DNA from: CAZGRP01 sp964527995 | GTDB lineage: Bacteria > Zhuqueibacterota > Zhuqueibacteria > Oceanimicrobiales > CAZGRP01 | Length of the DNA: 35,396 bases | Direction of reading: 5' to 3' | NCBI GenBank assembly: GCA_964527995.1 | Contig: CAZGRP010000042.1 | Coordinates: 1 to 35,396 of the forward strand | In this document: positions 7,158 to 15,347 of the stretch, one piece after another | How positions within the stretch are numbered: position 1 is the stretch's first letter | Layout of the letters: every line of letters starts with the position of its first letter | The notes under the pieces: model-generated | Database searches by the model: none | Told to the model about the DNA's origin: nothing | What the model saw: the letters and a program-made list of their open reading frames with translations, nothing else | Program-made: the position numbers and the translations under genes

Positions 7158-10037
7158 CTACTCTCGAGATTGCTCCAGCAGTTGGCGGATTTTTCTTGCC
7201 AGAGCGCCTGGGTCGAAGGGTTTCTGCAGGAATGCCAGCCCGTCCTCCAGGACACCGTGGTGCACGATCACGTTCTCCGTATAACCTGAGATAAAAATCA
7301 CCTGCAGGTCGGGGAAGCGCTCCCTCAGGCGCTCGGCCAGTTCGCGGCCGTTCATTCCCGGCATCACCACGTCGGTCACCAGCAGATCGACCGCTCTGCC
7401 CTCCCCAACCACCAACTCCATCGCCTTGGCGGGAGTCTCGGCCACGAGAACGTCGTAGCCGATCTGTCTGAGGATGCGAACAACCGGCTCTCGGACGGCC
7501 TGGTCGTCCTCTACCAGGAGGATGCGTTCTCCCATGCCTGGAACCGTGGCCGATGCGGATCTTGCCTTGATCTCCGCCGGTTCGTCGATGCGAGGCAGGT
7601 AGATCTTGAACGTGGTTCCCTGTCCTTCTTCGCTATAGACCCAAACGTGACCCCCGCTCTGCTTGACGATGCCGTACACGGTCGCCAGGCCGAGGCCCGA
7701 GCCTCCGTGTTGTTCTTTGGTTGTGAAGAACGGCTCGAAGATATGGCCGATGACGTCCGCTGGGATGCCCGAGCCCGTGTCGCTGACGGCAAGGAGAACG
7801 TAATTTCCCGGCGCAACCTCGACGTGGGTGCGGATGTATTCGCGCTCGAGTGTCACGTTTGCGGTCTCGATGGTGAGCTTTCCGCCCGTCGGCATGGCGT
7901 CCCGGGCGTTGACGGCCAGGTTGATGATCACCTGCTGGATCTGGCCGCGGTCGGCACGGACGTTGCCCAGGTCGGCCGCGCAGATCGTGTGAAGGTCGAT
8001 GTCCTCGCCGATCAACCGGCGAAGCATCGGGTCCATCTCCATCAGGACTTCATTGAGGTTGAGGATGCGGGGCTCGATGACCTGGCGCCGGCTGAAAGCG
8101 AGGAGCTGATGGGTCAGGCCGGCGGCGCGCTCTGCAGCCCTGAGGATTTCTTCGACGTCCCGCCGGATGGGATGATCCTCCGCCAGCCCCATGACGATGA
8201 GGTTGCAGTAGCCGGTGATGCCGGTGAGGATGTTGTTGAAGTCGTGGGCGATGCCGCCCGCCAGACGGCCGACGGCTTCCATTTTTCGTGACTGCAAGAG
8301 CTGCTCCTCGTTTCTGCGCAGCCTTTCGCCCGCGATGAAGCGCTCCAGCTCCGACGACGCCCGGCGATTGAACACGTCGAGAATCTGCCGCGTCATTGGG
8401 TGATGCGGAATCGGTTGGTCGTGGAAGACGCTGATGATGCCGATGGCGCGGCCTTCGTGATCCTTCAGCGGCGCCCCGAGATAGGCATCGACCCCCATTT
8501 CGACGAGCATCTGGTCGTCGGGGAATTGCTCGGCCACTTTTTCGGGGAAATGACGGGTCTCGAGGCTCGACAACACACTTTCGCACGGCGTCCCCGCCAC
8601 CGGATAGGTGAACCGGGAGCGACGCCGCCCGGAATCCCAGAATCCCAGCACTTCCACCAGGTTCTTGTCTTCAGTCAGGCGGCCGACCAACGCCCAGCGA
8701 GTGCCGAGGACCTTGGCGAGACCCTCGGCCAGGAAGGAGAAGATGTCTTCCCCGCCGGCTCCGGCGGCGAGGGCACGCAATGTCTCTTCGGCCCGCGAAC
8801 GCTCGGTAACGTCCTCGGCGACGCCGACGACCTGGGAGATCTTCCCGTCCGGGTTGATGATGGGCAGCAGGGTGACCCGAAACCGCCGCGACCCGTGAGT
8901 CTCTGTCTCGGCACGAAAATCGAACGCGACGGGCTCGCCGGTCAGAGTTTGTTCGACAGCCCTGGATATCCGTTCCGTTTCGCGCGGACCCGCGAGATCG
9001 GAAAGCAGGCTGGCGTTGAGGTCGGTCTCTTCTTTTGCACCGAAAAGCCGGGCCCCCGGCAGGTTCATTGATTGCAGCCGGCCGCTGCGGTCGAGAGTAA
9101 AGATGGCGATCGGGGCGTTGTCAACGACGCGGCGGTAACGTTCTTCGGAGATTTGCAGCTGCTCCACCAATCTGCGTCGTTCCTGTGTTCGCCGGCCGAA
9201 GAGGTAGGCCGTCAGACCAGCCAGGAACGCCAGGATGCCGCCGACCACACTCATCCGCCGCGGAATGCGGCTGTAGAGGTCGGCCACCAGTGCTTCCGAT
9301 GGGATCAGCCGCAGCCGCCACGACTGGTTCAGGAACTGGATCGGAATCTGCGCGTCAAGATGGCTGTGCCGGACAAGACTTGTGCTGTCGGGCTGGTATC
9401 TGTACACCGTTCTGTTGCCATCGTACAACTCAACATTGAAGTCCCTGGCTCCCGAGGAATCGATGACCTTTGTCATCACCGTATCCAGTTGAAAGAGGCC
9501 GTTCAGACAGCCGGCCCTCGCCCCGGTCGCATCCAGAAGCGGGACGTAAACCGAGAACCCCACCCTGCCGTCCTGCAGGATCTCGAGGATCGGAGTGCTC
9601 AGTACTCGATGAAGCCGGATGCTGCGAGCATAGGTGTCACGGACCGCTGCCGAGGGATGACGCGAAACGTTCTGGTTGAGGGCAAGATTAGACCCAGGCG
9701 GGAAAACGAGTTGAACCACTCCGGCTGTGTCGATCCAATTGACTGCCTGAAAGGAGCGGTAGTGGCGGCGGAAGCTCGGCAGCAGGCGAAGGAGCGCGTC
9801 GGCGGGCAGGGGGTTGGTATCCTGCGCCGTCCAGGCTTCTGCCAAGACCTTGATCGCCAGCAGGCGATTCTCGAGCAGACCATTGAACCGGGCCGCATGC
9901 TCCCGAGCCTGGGCCATGGTCGCGATCCTGATCTTCTGGCGTTCCTCGATCTGGCTCCGCCAGTAGCCGAGCAGGACCAGCAGGAGAAGGGTGGTCGTCG
10001 TCAAGACCGACGCAAGTTTGGGGCCGGGTTTTCCCAT
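7158..10037 (-). CDS. Hybrid sensor histidine kinase (extracytoplasmic sensor-PAS-GAF-HK-REC)
   Basis: A 959-aa membrane-bound hybrid kinase. Domain order: TM1 about residues 8-26, an extracytoplasmic sensor region about 30-255 (CHASE/dCache-like by position), TM2 about 262-281, PAS about 293-415, GAF about 430-575, and the HisKA dimerisation helix with the phospho-acceptor in GGIAHDFNN (His598). The HATPase follows, with DTGSGIP and FTTKEQHGGSGLGLATVYG motifs. A fused receiver runs 838-959 with phospho-Asp889 in TDVVMPGMNG and the conserved Lys in LQKPFD. No separate response regulator lies next to it. It is divergent from the kbl-like gene, with about 520 bp between, and converges on the flavoprotein gene. 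The signal is unknown. Confidence 0.92.
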   Translation of the reverse strand: MGKPGPKLASVLTTTTLLLLVLLGYWRSQIEERQKIRIATMAQAREHAARFNGLLENRLLAIKVLAEAWTAQDTNPLPADALLRLLPSFRRHYRSFQAVNWIDTAGVVQLVFPPGSNLALNQNVSRHPSAAVRDTYARSIRLHRVLSTPILEILQDGRVGFSVYVPLLDATGARAGCLNGLFQLDTVMTKVIDSSGARDFNVELYDGNRTVYRYQPDSTSLVRHSHLDAQIPIQFLNQSWRLRLIPSEALVADLYSRIPRRMSVVGGILAFLAGLTAYLFGRRTQERRRLVEQLQISEERYRRVVDNAPIAIFTLDRSGRLQSMNLPGARLFGAKEETDLNASLLSDLAGPRETERISRAVEQTLTGEPVAFDFRAETETHGSRRFRVTLLPIINPDGKISQVVGVAEDVTERSRAEETLRALAAGAGGEDIFSFLAEGLAKVLGTRWALVGRLTEDKNLVEVLGFWDSGRRRSRFTYPVAGTPCESVLSSLETRHFPEKVAEQFPDDQMLVEMGVDAYLGAPLKDHEGRAIGIISVFHDQPIPHHPMTRQILDVFNRRASSELERFIAGERLRRNEEQLLQSRKMEAVGRLAGGIAHDFNNILTGITGYCNLIVMGLAEDHPIRRDVEEILRAAERAAGLTHQLLAFSRRQVIEPRILNLNEVLMEMDPMLRRLIGEDIDLHTICAADLGNVRADRGQIQQVIINLAVNARDAMPTGGKLTIETANVTLEREYIRTHVEVAPGNYVLLAVSDTGSGIPADVIGHIFEPFFTTKEQHGGSGLGLATVYGIVKQSGGHVWVYSEEGQGTTFKIYLPRIDEPAEIKARSASATVPGMGERILLVEDDQAVREPVVRILRQIGYDVLVAETPAKAMELVVGEGRAVDLLVTDVVMPGMNGRELAERLRERFPDLQVIFISGYTENVIVHHGVLEDGLAFLQKPFDPGALARKIRQLLEQSRE

Positions 10038-10375
10038 GCGCTCGCGGCCGTGTGCAGCTTGCCGCCGTTCGTAGGTTCAGATATGCCGCTCGGCCGATTG
10101 GGGCCTCATCGACGGCCGTGGGCCGGCGGCTCGTACCATGCTGCAAAACGTGATTTGTCGCCCGCGTCGCAAGGAGCCCGGCTGAGGAAACTGAGACGGG
10201 ATAAAGAGGGGACGAGAGCAGAATCCGCATGCGGAAGACAGACGGGCCCGTGTCGACTAATCAAGGTACAAACAAAGAGAGGGAAATGCAACAGGATTTC
10301 CGGCGCGGCTTCGGTCGCCTTTTCCGGCGCAGGGTAGGGGTCGCCTTCGGGCCTCTCCAGCGCTGCTTTTCTTGC
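10038..10375. other. Gene-free divergent region
   Basis: Part of the 519-bp gap between the hybrid kinase and the kbl-like gene. I see no convincing coding frame, terminator or RNA in this part; any kinase promoter on the minus strand is not recognisable by eye. Confidence 0.5.
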
Positions 10376-10403
10376 TTGACATTCTCTGCAAAATCGCTAT
10401 ATT
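10376..10403 (+). promoter_or_regulatory. Strong sigma70-type promoter for kbl
   Basis: TTGACA (10376-10381) and TATATT (10398-10403) are separated by 16 bp, close to full consensus and unusual in this GC-rich background. The implied start is near 10410, leaving a leader of roughly 145 nt before the ATG at 10557. Confidence 0.75.
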
Positions 10404-10508
10404 GACTTTGCCCCTCGAATCGAAAAGATCGAAGTACTTGAAAAACACATGGGTTGTGAGAGGGAGTAGAAGGTCCGTTTCGTTCGGCCGGCAGCCCGGG
10501 CCATGAGC

Positions 10509-10523
10509 GACTGTCGGACAGTC
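10509..10523 (+). promoter_or_regulatory. Perfect 7-1-7 palindrome in kbl leader
   Basis: GACTGTC G GACAGTC is a perfect inverted repeat in the presumed 5' leader, 33 nt before the kbl-like ATG. It could be a dyad operator or a small RNA hairpin next to the ribosome binding site. I cannot name a regulator. Confidence 0.4.
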
Positions 10524-10556
10524 CTGAGCAGAGGGGAACGTTTCGGTGGAGGGAAT

Positions 10557-11735
10557 ATGTCGAATAAGCTGAGTTACTTGGAAGCTGCGCTGGATCAGTT
10601 GAGGCAGGAGGGGCGGTACATTCACATCCGGAAGATCAGCAGTGCCCAGAGCGCCTGGACGGTCGTCGACGGCAAGCGCGTACTGAACATGTGCTCGAAC
10701 AACTATCTCGGTTTTGCCGATCACCCGCGCCTGCGCGAGGCCGCCAAGAAGGCCATCGAGGAGTATGGCGTTGGTCCTGCGGCGGTGCGCACGATCGCCG
10801 GCACGATGACGCTTCACGACGAGCTTGAAGAAAAACTTGCCAAATTCAAGAAGGTGGAAGCAGCGATCTCCTTCCAATCCGGTTTCAGTTCCAACCTTGC
10901 CACCATTCCAGCGCTGGTAGGTGAGGGAGACGTGATCTTCTCGGACGAGCTGAATCATGCCAGCATCATCGATGGTTGCCGGCTGACGAAGGCCAAAGTG
11001 GTTCGCTATGCGCACTGCGATGCCGAGTCGCTCGCCAGGATGCTCGAGCAGGAAAAGGGCGCCCGGCGTCGCCTGGTTGTCACCGACGGAGTCTTCAGCA
11101 TGGATGGCGACATCGCTCCGCTGCCGGATCTGGTTGAAGTGGCGGAACGCTACGACGCCATCTTCATGGTGGACGATGCCCACGGTGAAGGTGTGCTGGG
11201 CGAGGCAGGCCGTGGCGTGGCCGATCATTTCGGCCTCCACGGGCGCGTCGACATCGAAGTCGGCACGCTGTCGAAGGCCTTTGGCGTGGTGGGTGGCTAC
11301 GTCGCCGGCAAGGGGCTCATTGTCGAGTATCTCAGGCAGCAGGCCCGGCCTTTTCTATTCTCGTCGGCTGTGACACCGCCCGATGTCGCTGCCTGTATCG
11401 CTGCTGTGGACATCCTGCAGGGGTCGGGGGAGCTTGTGAAGCGCCTGTGGGACAACACGGACTACTTCAAGGGGAAGTTGCGCGACCTTGGATTCGACCT
11501 GGGCAAGAGCGAGACACCGATTACACCTGTGATGATCGGGGACCCCAAGAAGGCGCAAGAGTTCAGTCGCGAGCTGTTCGAGAGCGGCGTCTTCGTCATG
11601 GCCATCAGCTTCCCGACCGTACCGAGAGGAAAGGACCGCCTCCGTGTCATGAACTCGGCAACCCACTCGCAAGAAGATCTTGACTTTGCCGTCGCCGCTT
11701 TCGAGAAGGTCGGCAAAAACCTTGGGTTGATCTGA
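10557..11735 (+). CDS. kbl: Glycine C-acetyltransferase (2-amino-3-ketobutyrate CoA ligase)
   Basis: A 392-aa PLP-dependent alpha-oxoamine synthase. Kbl cleaves 2-amino-3-ketobutyrate with CoA to glycine and acetyl-CoA in threonine degradation; BioF and serine palmitoyltransferase are paralogues. Visible features: the family N-terminal helix, MCSNNYLGFADHP, the glycine-rich GPAAVRTIAGT, FMVDDAHGEGVLG (PLP-binding Asp and His) and the Schiff-base Lys240 in GTLSKAFGVVGG. The closeness to Kbl rather than BioF is judged from the N-terminus and the VRTIAGT segment. An in-frame start at 10503 exists, but ATG 10557 has GGTGGAGGGA just upstream. No threonine dehydrogenase is adjacent. A CDF transporter starts 30 bp downstream, possibly in the same transcript. 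Confidence 0.88.
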   Translation: MSNKLSYLEAALDQLRQEGRYIHIRKISSAQSAWTVVDGKRVLNMCSNNYLGFADHPRLREAAKKAIEEYGVGPAAVRTIAGTMTLHDELEEKLAKFKKVEAAISFQSGFSSNLATIPALVGEGDVIFSDELNHASIIDGCRLTKAKVVRYAHCDAESLARMLEQEKGARRRLVVTDGVFSMDGDIAPLPDLVEVAERYDAIFMVDDAHGEGVLGEAGRGVADHFGLHGRVDIEVGTLSKAFGVVGGYVAGKGLIVEYLRQQARPFLFSSAVTPPDVAACIAAVDILQGSGELVKRLWDNTDYFKGKLRDLGFDLGKSETPITPVMIGDPKKAQEFSRELFESGVFVMAISFPTVPRGKDRLRVMNSATHSQEDLDFAVAAFEKVGKNLGLI

Positions 11736-11764
11736 GCCGCGGTCGTACCCTCAACGGGTCAGCC

Positions 11765-12748
11765 ATGTCGAATCCCACTCACATGCCGCCCCACCCCTCC
11801 GATACCATCAAGTCAGGCGACATGGCGCAGCAGCGCCTGTCGATGTTGCTGTCGCTGGGCGTGGGGTTTCTTATGCTCGCCGCTAAGGTCACCGCCTATG
11901 TCATTACTGGTTCGGCCGCCATACTGTCGGACGCGGCCGAATCGGTGGTCCATGTCGTGGCCGTTACCTTCGCGGCCTACAGCCTCTGGCTGAGCGCCCG
12001 CCCTGCCGATCGCTCTCATCCCTACGGCCATGAAAAGATCAGCTTTTTTTCAGCCGGTTTCGAGGGCGGCATGATCGTTGTGGCGGCTGTCTTCATTATC
12101 TACGAGGCAATCCACAAGTGGGTCACCGGTCTGAATCTGCAAAACCTGGGTACGGGGACACTTCTGGTGGCCGGCGCAGCCGTCTTGAACGGCGCCCTCG
12201 GAGCCTATCTGGTGTGGCAGGGGAAGAGGTTCCACTCGTTGATCTTGCGGGCAAACGGCAAGCATGTGCTTACGGACTGCTATACCAGCGCCGGTGTCAT
12301 TGTCGGCCTGCTGTTGGCACGGGCGACGGGCTGGCTGCTGTTCGACCCGATTCTGGCTATGATCGTCGCCGTCAACATCCTTTTCTCCGGCGGCCGACTC
12401 ATGCGCCAGTCGGTGGCCGGCCTGATGGACGAAGTGGATCCGACGCTGGGCGATCGGCTACGCACGATTTTGAACGAGCTGGCGGCGACCTACGGGGTGA
12501 GCTATCATAGTCTGCGGTACCGGGGTCTGGGGAATCGACTTTGGGTGGAGTTCCATCTTCTCTTCCCCAGCGATACATCCATCGAGCAGGCACATCGGGT
12601 GGCGACCGGCATCGAGATGGCGTTGGGCCAGCGGCTCGAGATGCCGGTCGAGGTGATGAGCCACCTGGAGTCGGTGGAGGATCATGCCGAGGCCCACGAA
12701 GGCCTGCGGCACGCACCGGAGATCTGGCCTGTCCAAAGACGCGCCTGA
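11765..12748 (+). CDS. Cation diffusion facilitator family transporter
   Basis: A 327-aa inner-membrane metal/proton antiporter of the CDF family (Zn, Fe, Mn, Co or Cd). Six hydrophobic helices span about residues 25-225, followed by a C-terminal cytoplasmic metal-sensing domain of about 90 aa. Family motifs are ILSDAAESVVHV in helix 2, the HPYGHEKISFF loop after helix 2, and HVLTDCYTSAGVIVG in helix 5 (His/Asp of the transport site). The helix 2 motif has His where many members of the SDAxES subgroup that I recall have Asn, which may affect metal choice. It starts 30 bp after kbl with no terminator between. The metal substrate cannot be assigned. Confidence 0.9.
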   Translation: MSNPTHMPPHPSDTIKSGDMAQQRLSMLLSLGVGFLMLAAKVTAYVITGSAAILSDAAESVVHVVAVTFAAYSLWLSARPADRSHPYGHEKISFFSAGFEGGMIVVAAVFIIYEAIHKWVTGLNLQNLGTGTLLVAGAAVLNGALGAYLVWQGKRFHSLILRANGKHVLTDCYTSAGVIVGLLLARATGWLLFDPILAMIVAVNILFSGGRLMRQSVAGLMDEVDPTLGDRLRTILNELAATYGVSYHSLRYRGLGNRLWVEFHLLFPSDTSIEQAHRVATGIEMALGQRLEMPVEVMSHLESVEDHAEAHEGLRHAPEIWPVQRRA

Positions 12749-12869
12749 GTGGGAGGGCAGAGGCGTTCGAATGCGTTCTGGACCATGAACACGGCTGCGG
12801 GCTGGAACGGCGAATGATGACCGCAGCGAGGATCGTCTTGGAAGTGTTAGAAGATACGGGTGGTGAACG

Positions 12870-13715
12870 ATGTCCGTTCTAAGTCATGAGGAGATTCGGC
12901 CTCCGGCGGTCGCCGGCGCGTTTTACCCGGGTGAACCGTCCCGGTTGCGCGCCGAAGTCGAGAGGCTGCTTCGAAACGCGACCGTTCACAGAGGCCTGAA
13001 AGAGATCGTTGGATTGCTGGCTCCCCACGCCGGCTACATCTACTCCGGCCGAGTGGCTGCTGAGGCCTACAGGCAACTGGAGGGGCGTAGCTATAGGGTT
13101 GTGGTGATCATCTCACCAAGCCACCATGAGTATTTCCGCGGCATCTCGGTGTTTACGGGCCGTGGCTACGAAACACCGCTGGGGGTGGTTCCGGTAGACA
13201 CCGAGCTTGTCGAACGCCTCATCACGCACGATGAATTCCTGGCAACCGGGTGGGCCGGACACCGGTCCGAGCATGCTCTGGAGGTTCAGTTGCCCTTCTT
13301 GCAAGTCGTGTTCAAGGACCTCCGGCTGCTGCCACTGGTGATGGGAGATCAGAGCTACGATCTGTGCGATTTCCTGGCGCATGTGCTGGCAGAGGAGTTG
13401 CGGGACGATCGCGCCTTGATCGTGGCCAGCTCGGATCTGTCCCACTACCACCCCTATCGCCAGGCAATGCAGCTGGACGGCCGCGTGCAGGACTATGTTC
13501 AGCGTTTCGATCCCGACGGGCTGGCCGAGGCGCTGGAGAGGAGGGAGTGCGAGGCCTGCGGCGGTGGTCCGCTGGTGGCGACGATGATGGCCAGCAAGAT
13601 GTTGGGAGCCACAGACTCCAAGGTTTTGATGTACCAGAACTCCGGAGATGTAACCGGAGACACGTCGGCGGTGGTAGGATATCTTTCCGCCGTGTTCTTT
13701 CACGACGCGGTTTGA
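12870..13715 (+). CDS. amrB: MEMO1 family protein (AmmeMemoRadiSam system protein B)
   Basis: A 281-aa protein of the Memo family, structurally related to extradiol dioxygenases. Candidate metal/active-site residues are visible: His53 in LAPHAGYIYSG, His85/His86 in SPSHHEYF, and Cys230 in EACGGGP, matching the His/His/Cys trio described for human MEMO1. The SSDLSHYHPY segment is also typical. It is followed 94 bp later by an AMMECR1 family gene, the usual partner in the AmmeMemoRadiSam arrangement. The radical SAM component is not in this window. The molecular role of the system is not established. Upstream GGTGGTGAACG gives a weak ribosome site. Nothing is recognisable in the 121 bp between the CDF gene and this start. 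Confidence 0.9.
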   Translation: MSVLSHEEIRPPAVAGAFYPGEPSRLRAEVERLLRNATVHRGLKEIVGLLAPHAGYIYSGRVAAEAYRQLEGRSYRVVVIISPSHHEYFRGISVFTGRGYETPLGVVPVDTELVERLITHDEFLATGWAGHRSEHALEVQLPFLQVVFKDLRLLPLVMGDQSYDLCDFLAHVLAEELRDDRALIVASSDLSHYHPYRQAMQLDGRVQDYVQRFDPDGLAEALERRECEACGGGPLVATMMASKMLGATDSKVLMYQNSGDVTGDTSAVVGYLSAVFFHDAV

Positions 13716-13809
13716 ACGAAGCTGCTTTGGCCCGAGCAACCCAGATGGCTCTGGACTTCATCCACTGGGTACCGTCAACCGTGCTTGCCAGAGCAAGAGG
13801 GGGCAGGCG

Positions 13810-14421
13810 ATGTCGCCCCACGAAAAGTCCATTACTCAGGGAGCCGATCTCAACGGGCAAGCAGATCTCTCGCGCGAAGCCCAGCGCGCCTTGCTGGTTC
13901 TGGCTCGCCGGGCGATTGCGGAGAGGCTGAGGCTGGAACCCCCGGCTCCCGTTCCTGAGGTTCCGCCGGAGCTGCAACAGCCCCGGGCTGTATTCGTCAC
14001 TCTGCTCGAGAACGGTCGCCTGCGCGGCTGCATCGGCAGTCTCGAGGCAAAGCGACCGCTCTCTGTGGTTGTGCCCGAAATGGCCGAGGCGGCGGCCTTC
14101 CTCGATCCGCGCTTCGCACCCCTGACGCCCGAAGAGTTTCCAAATATCAAGATCGAGATCTCGGTTCTTTCGGCCCTGGAACGCGTGAGCGATGTTGGTG
14201 ACATTCGGGTGGGCGAGCACGGGCTGCTGGTGCGCTTGGGGAACCGCCAGGGGCTGTTGCTGCCTCAAGTGGCTGTGGAGAACAACTGGGACACGGTCAC
14301 GTTCCTGTGCCACACCTGCCTGAAGGCGGGGCTGCCGGCCGATGCCTGGCGCGATCCAGATGCCGAGGTCTATCGCTTCCGGGCCCTGGTTTTCGGCGAA
14401 GAGGATGAGCGCGGCGCATGA
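13810..14421 (+). CDS. amrA: AMMECR1 domain protein (AmmeMemoRadiSam system protein A)
   Basis: A 203-aa protein with the AMMECR1 fold. The hallmark LRGCIGS is at residues 71-77, followed by the conserved AAAFLDPRFAPLTPEEFPNI and the LLLPQVAVENNWD segment. It is strongly preceded by AGAGGGGGCAGG. Its stop overlaps the next start by ATGA (14418-14421), so it is translationally coupled to the DUF2520 protein. AMMECR1 proteins are widely conserved and of unsettled biochemical function; pairing with Memo is the known context. The N-terminal 20 residues are divergent, and a shorter start is possible. Confidence 0.92.
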   Translation: MSPHEKSITQGADLNGQADLSREAQRALLVLARRAIAERLRLEPPAPVPEVPPELQQPRAVFVTLLENGRLRGCIGSLEAKRPLSVVVPEMAEAAAFLDPRFAPLTPEEFPNIKIEISVLSALERVSDVGDIRVGEHGLLVRLGNRQGLLLPQVAVENNWDTVTFLCHTCLKAGLPADAWRDPDAEVYRFRALVFGEEDERGA

Positions 14422-15347
14422 GGCGTCCGTTGCTCACAGATCCCGTGGCCGTAATCGGGCCGGGTCGCGTCGGCGCTGCGCTGGCCAGGGCGCTCTTCCG
14501 GCTGGGGGCACACATACGCGCCGTCGTCGGCAGCCGCAAAGAAAAGGCCGAGCGACTGGCGCTGGAGGTTGCCTGCGATACGGCACTGGATTCGGTGCAG
14601 GGGCTGCCGCATGATGTGCGCCTGGTTCTGATCTCGACCCCGGACGACGCCATCCAACCGGTGGCCGAGACCCTGTCGGCCCTCTCGCTTCCCTTCGACA
14701 AACTGTTTGCAATCCACTTCTCGGGCGCCCTGTCCAGCCGCGCCCTGGCGGCGCTCGAGCAGCACGGAGCGCGGGTCGCTTCGGTTCATCCGGTGCAGAG
14801 TTTTGCCGGCCGCGACGACGACTGGCGGCGCCTGAGCGGAATCTACTACGGCATCGAGGCGGAAGACGAGGCCCTGCGCAAAGCAGAGGAGTTCGTCCGC
14901 CTGCTCGGTGGGGTTCCGGTGCGCATTCCGCCGGCGGCCAAGTCCGCCTATCATCTGGCGTGCGCCGTCGCTTCGAACCTGACTTTGACTCTGGTGCAGG
15001 CTGCTGCGGACCTGCTGTCGGTGGCGGAACTCTCGGAAGAAGAGGCAGCTCGCCTGCTGCTGCCGCTTGTGGAGGGAACGGTTCGCAACATTCGCCACCT
15101 CGGTATCACAGGGGCGATTACGGGGCCGCTGGCGCGTGGCGATGTCAACACGGTCAGGGCCCATCTCGAGTTTTTGGCGCTTCGCGACCCGGACCTGGCC
15201 CAGGTCTACAAAGTGTTGGGAAGACGAGCTGTAGCTCTGGGCCTCCGGCGGGGAAGCTTCCGCGAAGGCCGACTGGAGGAGATGCGGAATTTGCTTCGCG
15301 ATGAGAATTCTCTGAACGAGAACGGCGATTCGGTGGTTGAAGAATAG
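14418..15347 (+). CDS. Rossmann-like and DUF2520 domain protein
   Basis: A 309-aa protein with an N-terminal NAD(P)-binding Rossmann domain (VAVIGPGRVGAALARALFRLG) and a C-terminal helical DUF2520 domain beginning near SVHPVQSFAG. The architecture resembles pyrroline-5-carboxylate reductase and 6-phosphogluconate-type dehydrogenases, so it is likely an oxidoreductase of unknown substrate. It overlaps the AMMECR1 gene by 4 bp (ATGA) and its stop is immediately followed by the dGTPase start. The position in a Memo/AMMECR1/dGTPase run suggests shared expression; a functional link is not shown. Confidence 0.85.
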   Translation: MRRPLLTDPVAVIGPGRVGAALARALFRLGAHIRAVVGSRKEKAERLALEVACDTALDSVQGLPHDVRLVLISTPDDAIQPVAETLSALSLPFDKLFAIHFSGALSSRALAALEQHGARVASVHPVQSFAGRDDDWRRLSGIYYGIEAEDEALRKAEEFVRLLGGVPVRIPPAAKSAYHLACAVASNLTLTLVQAAADLLSVAELSEEEAARLLLPLVEGTVRNIRHLGITGAITGPLARGDVNTVRAHLEFLALRDPDLAQVYKVLGRRAVALGLRRGSFREGRLEEMRNLLRDENSLNENGDSVVEE

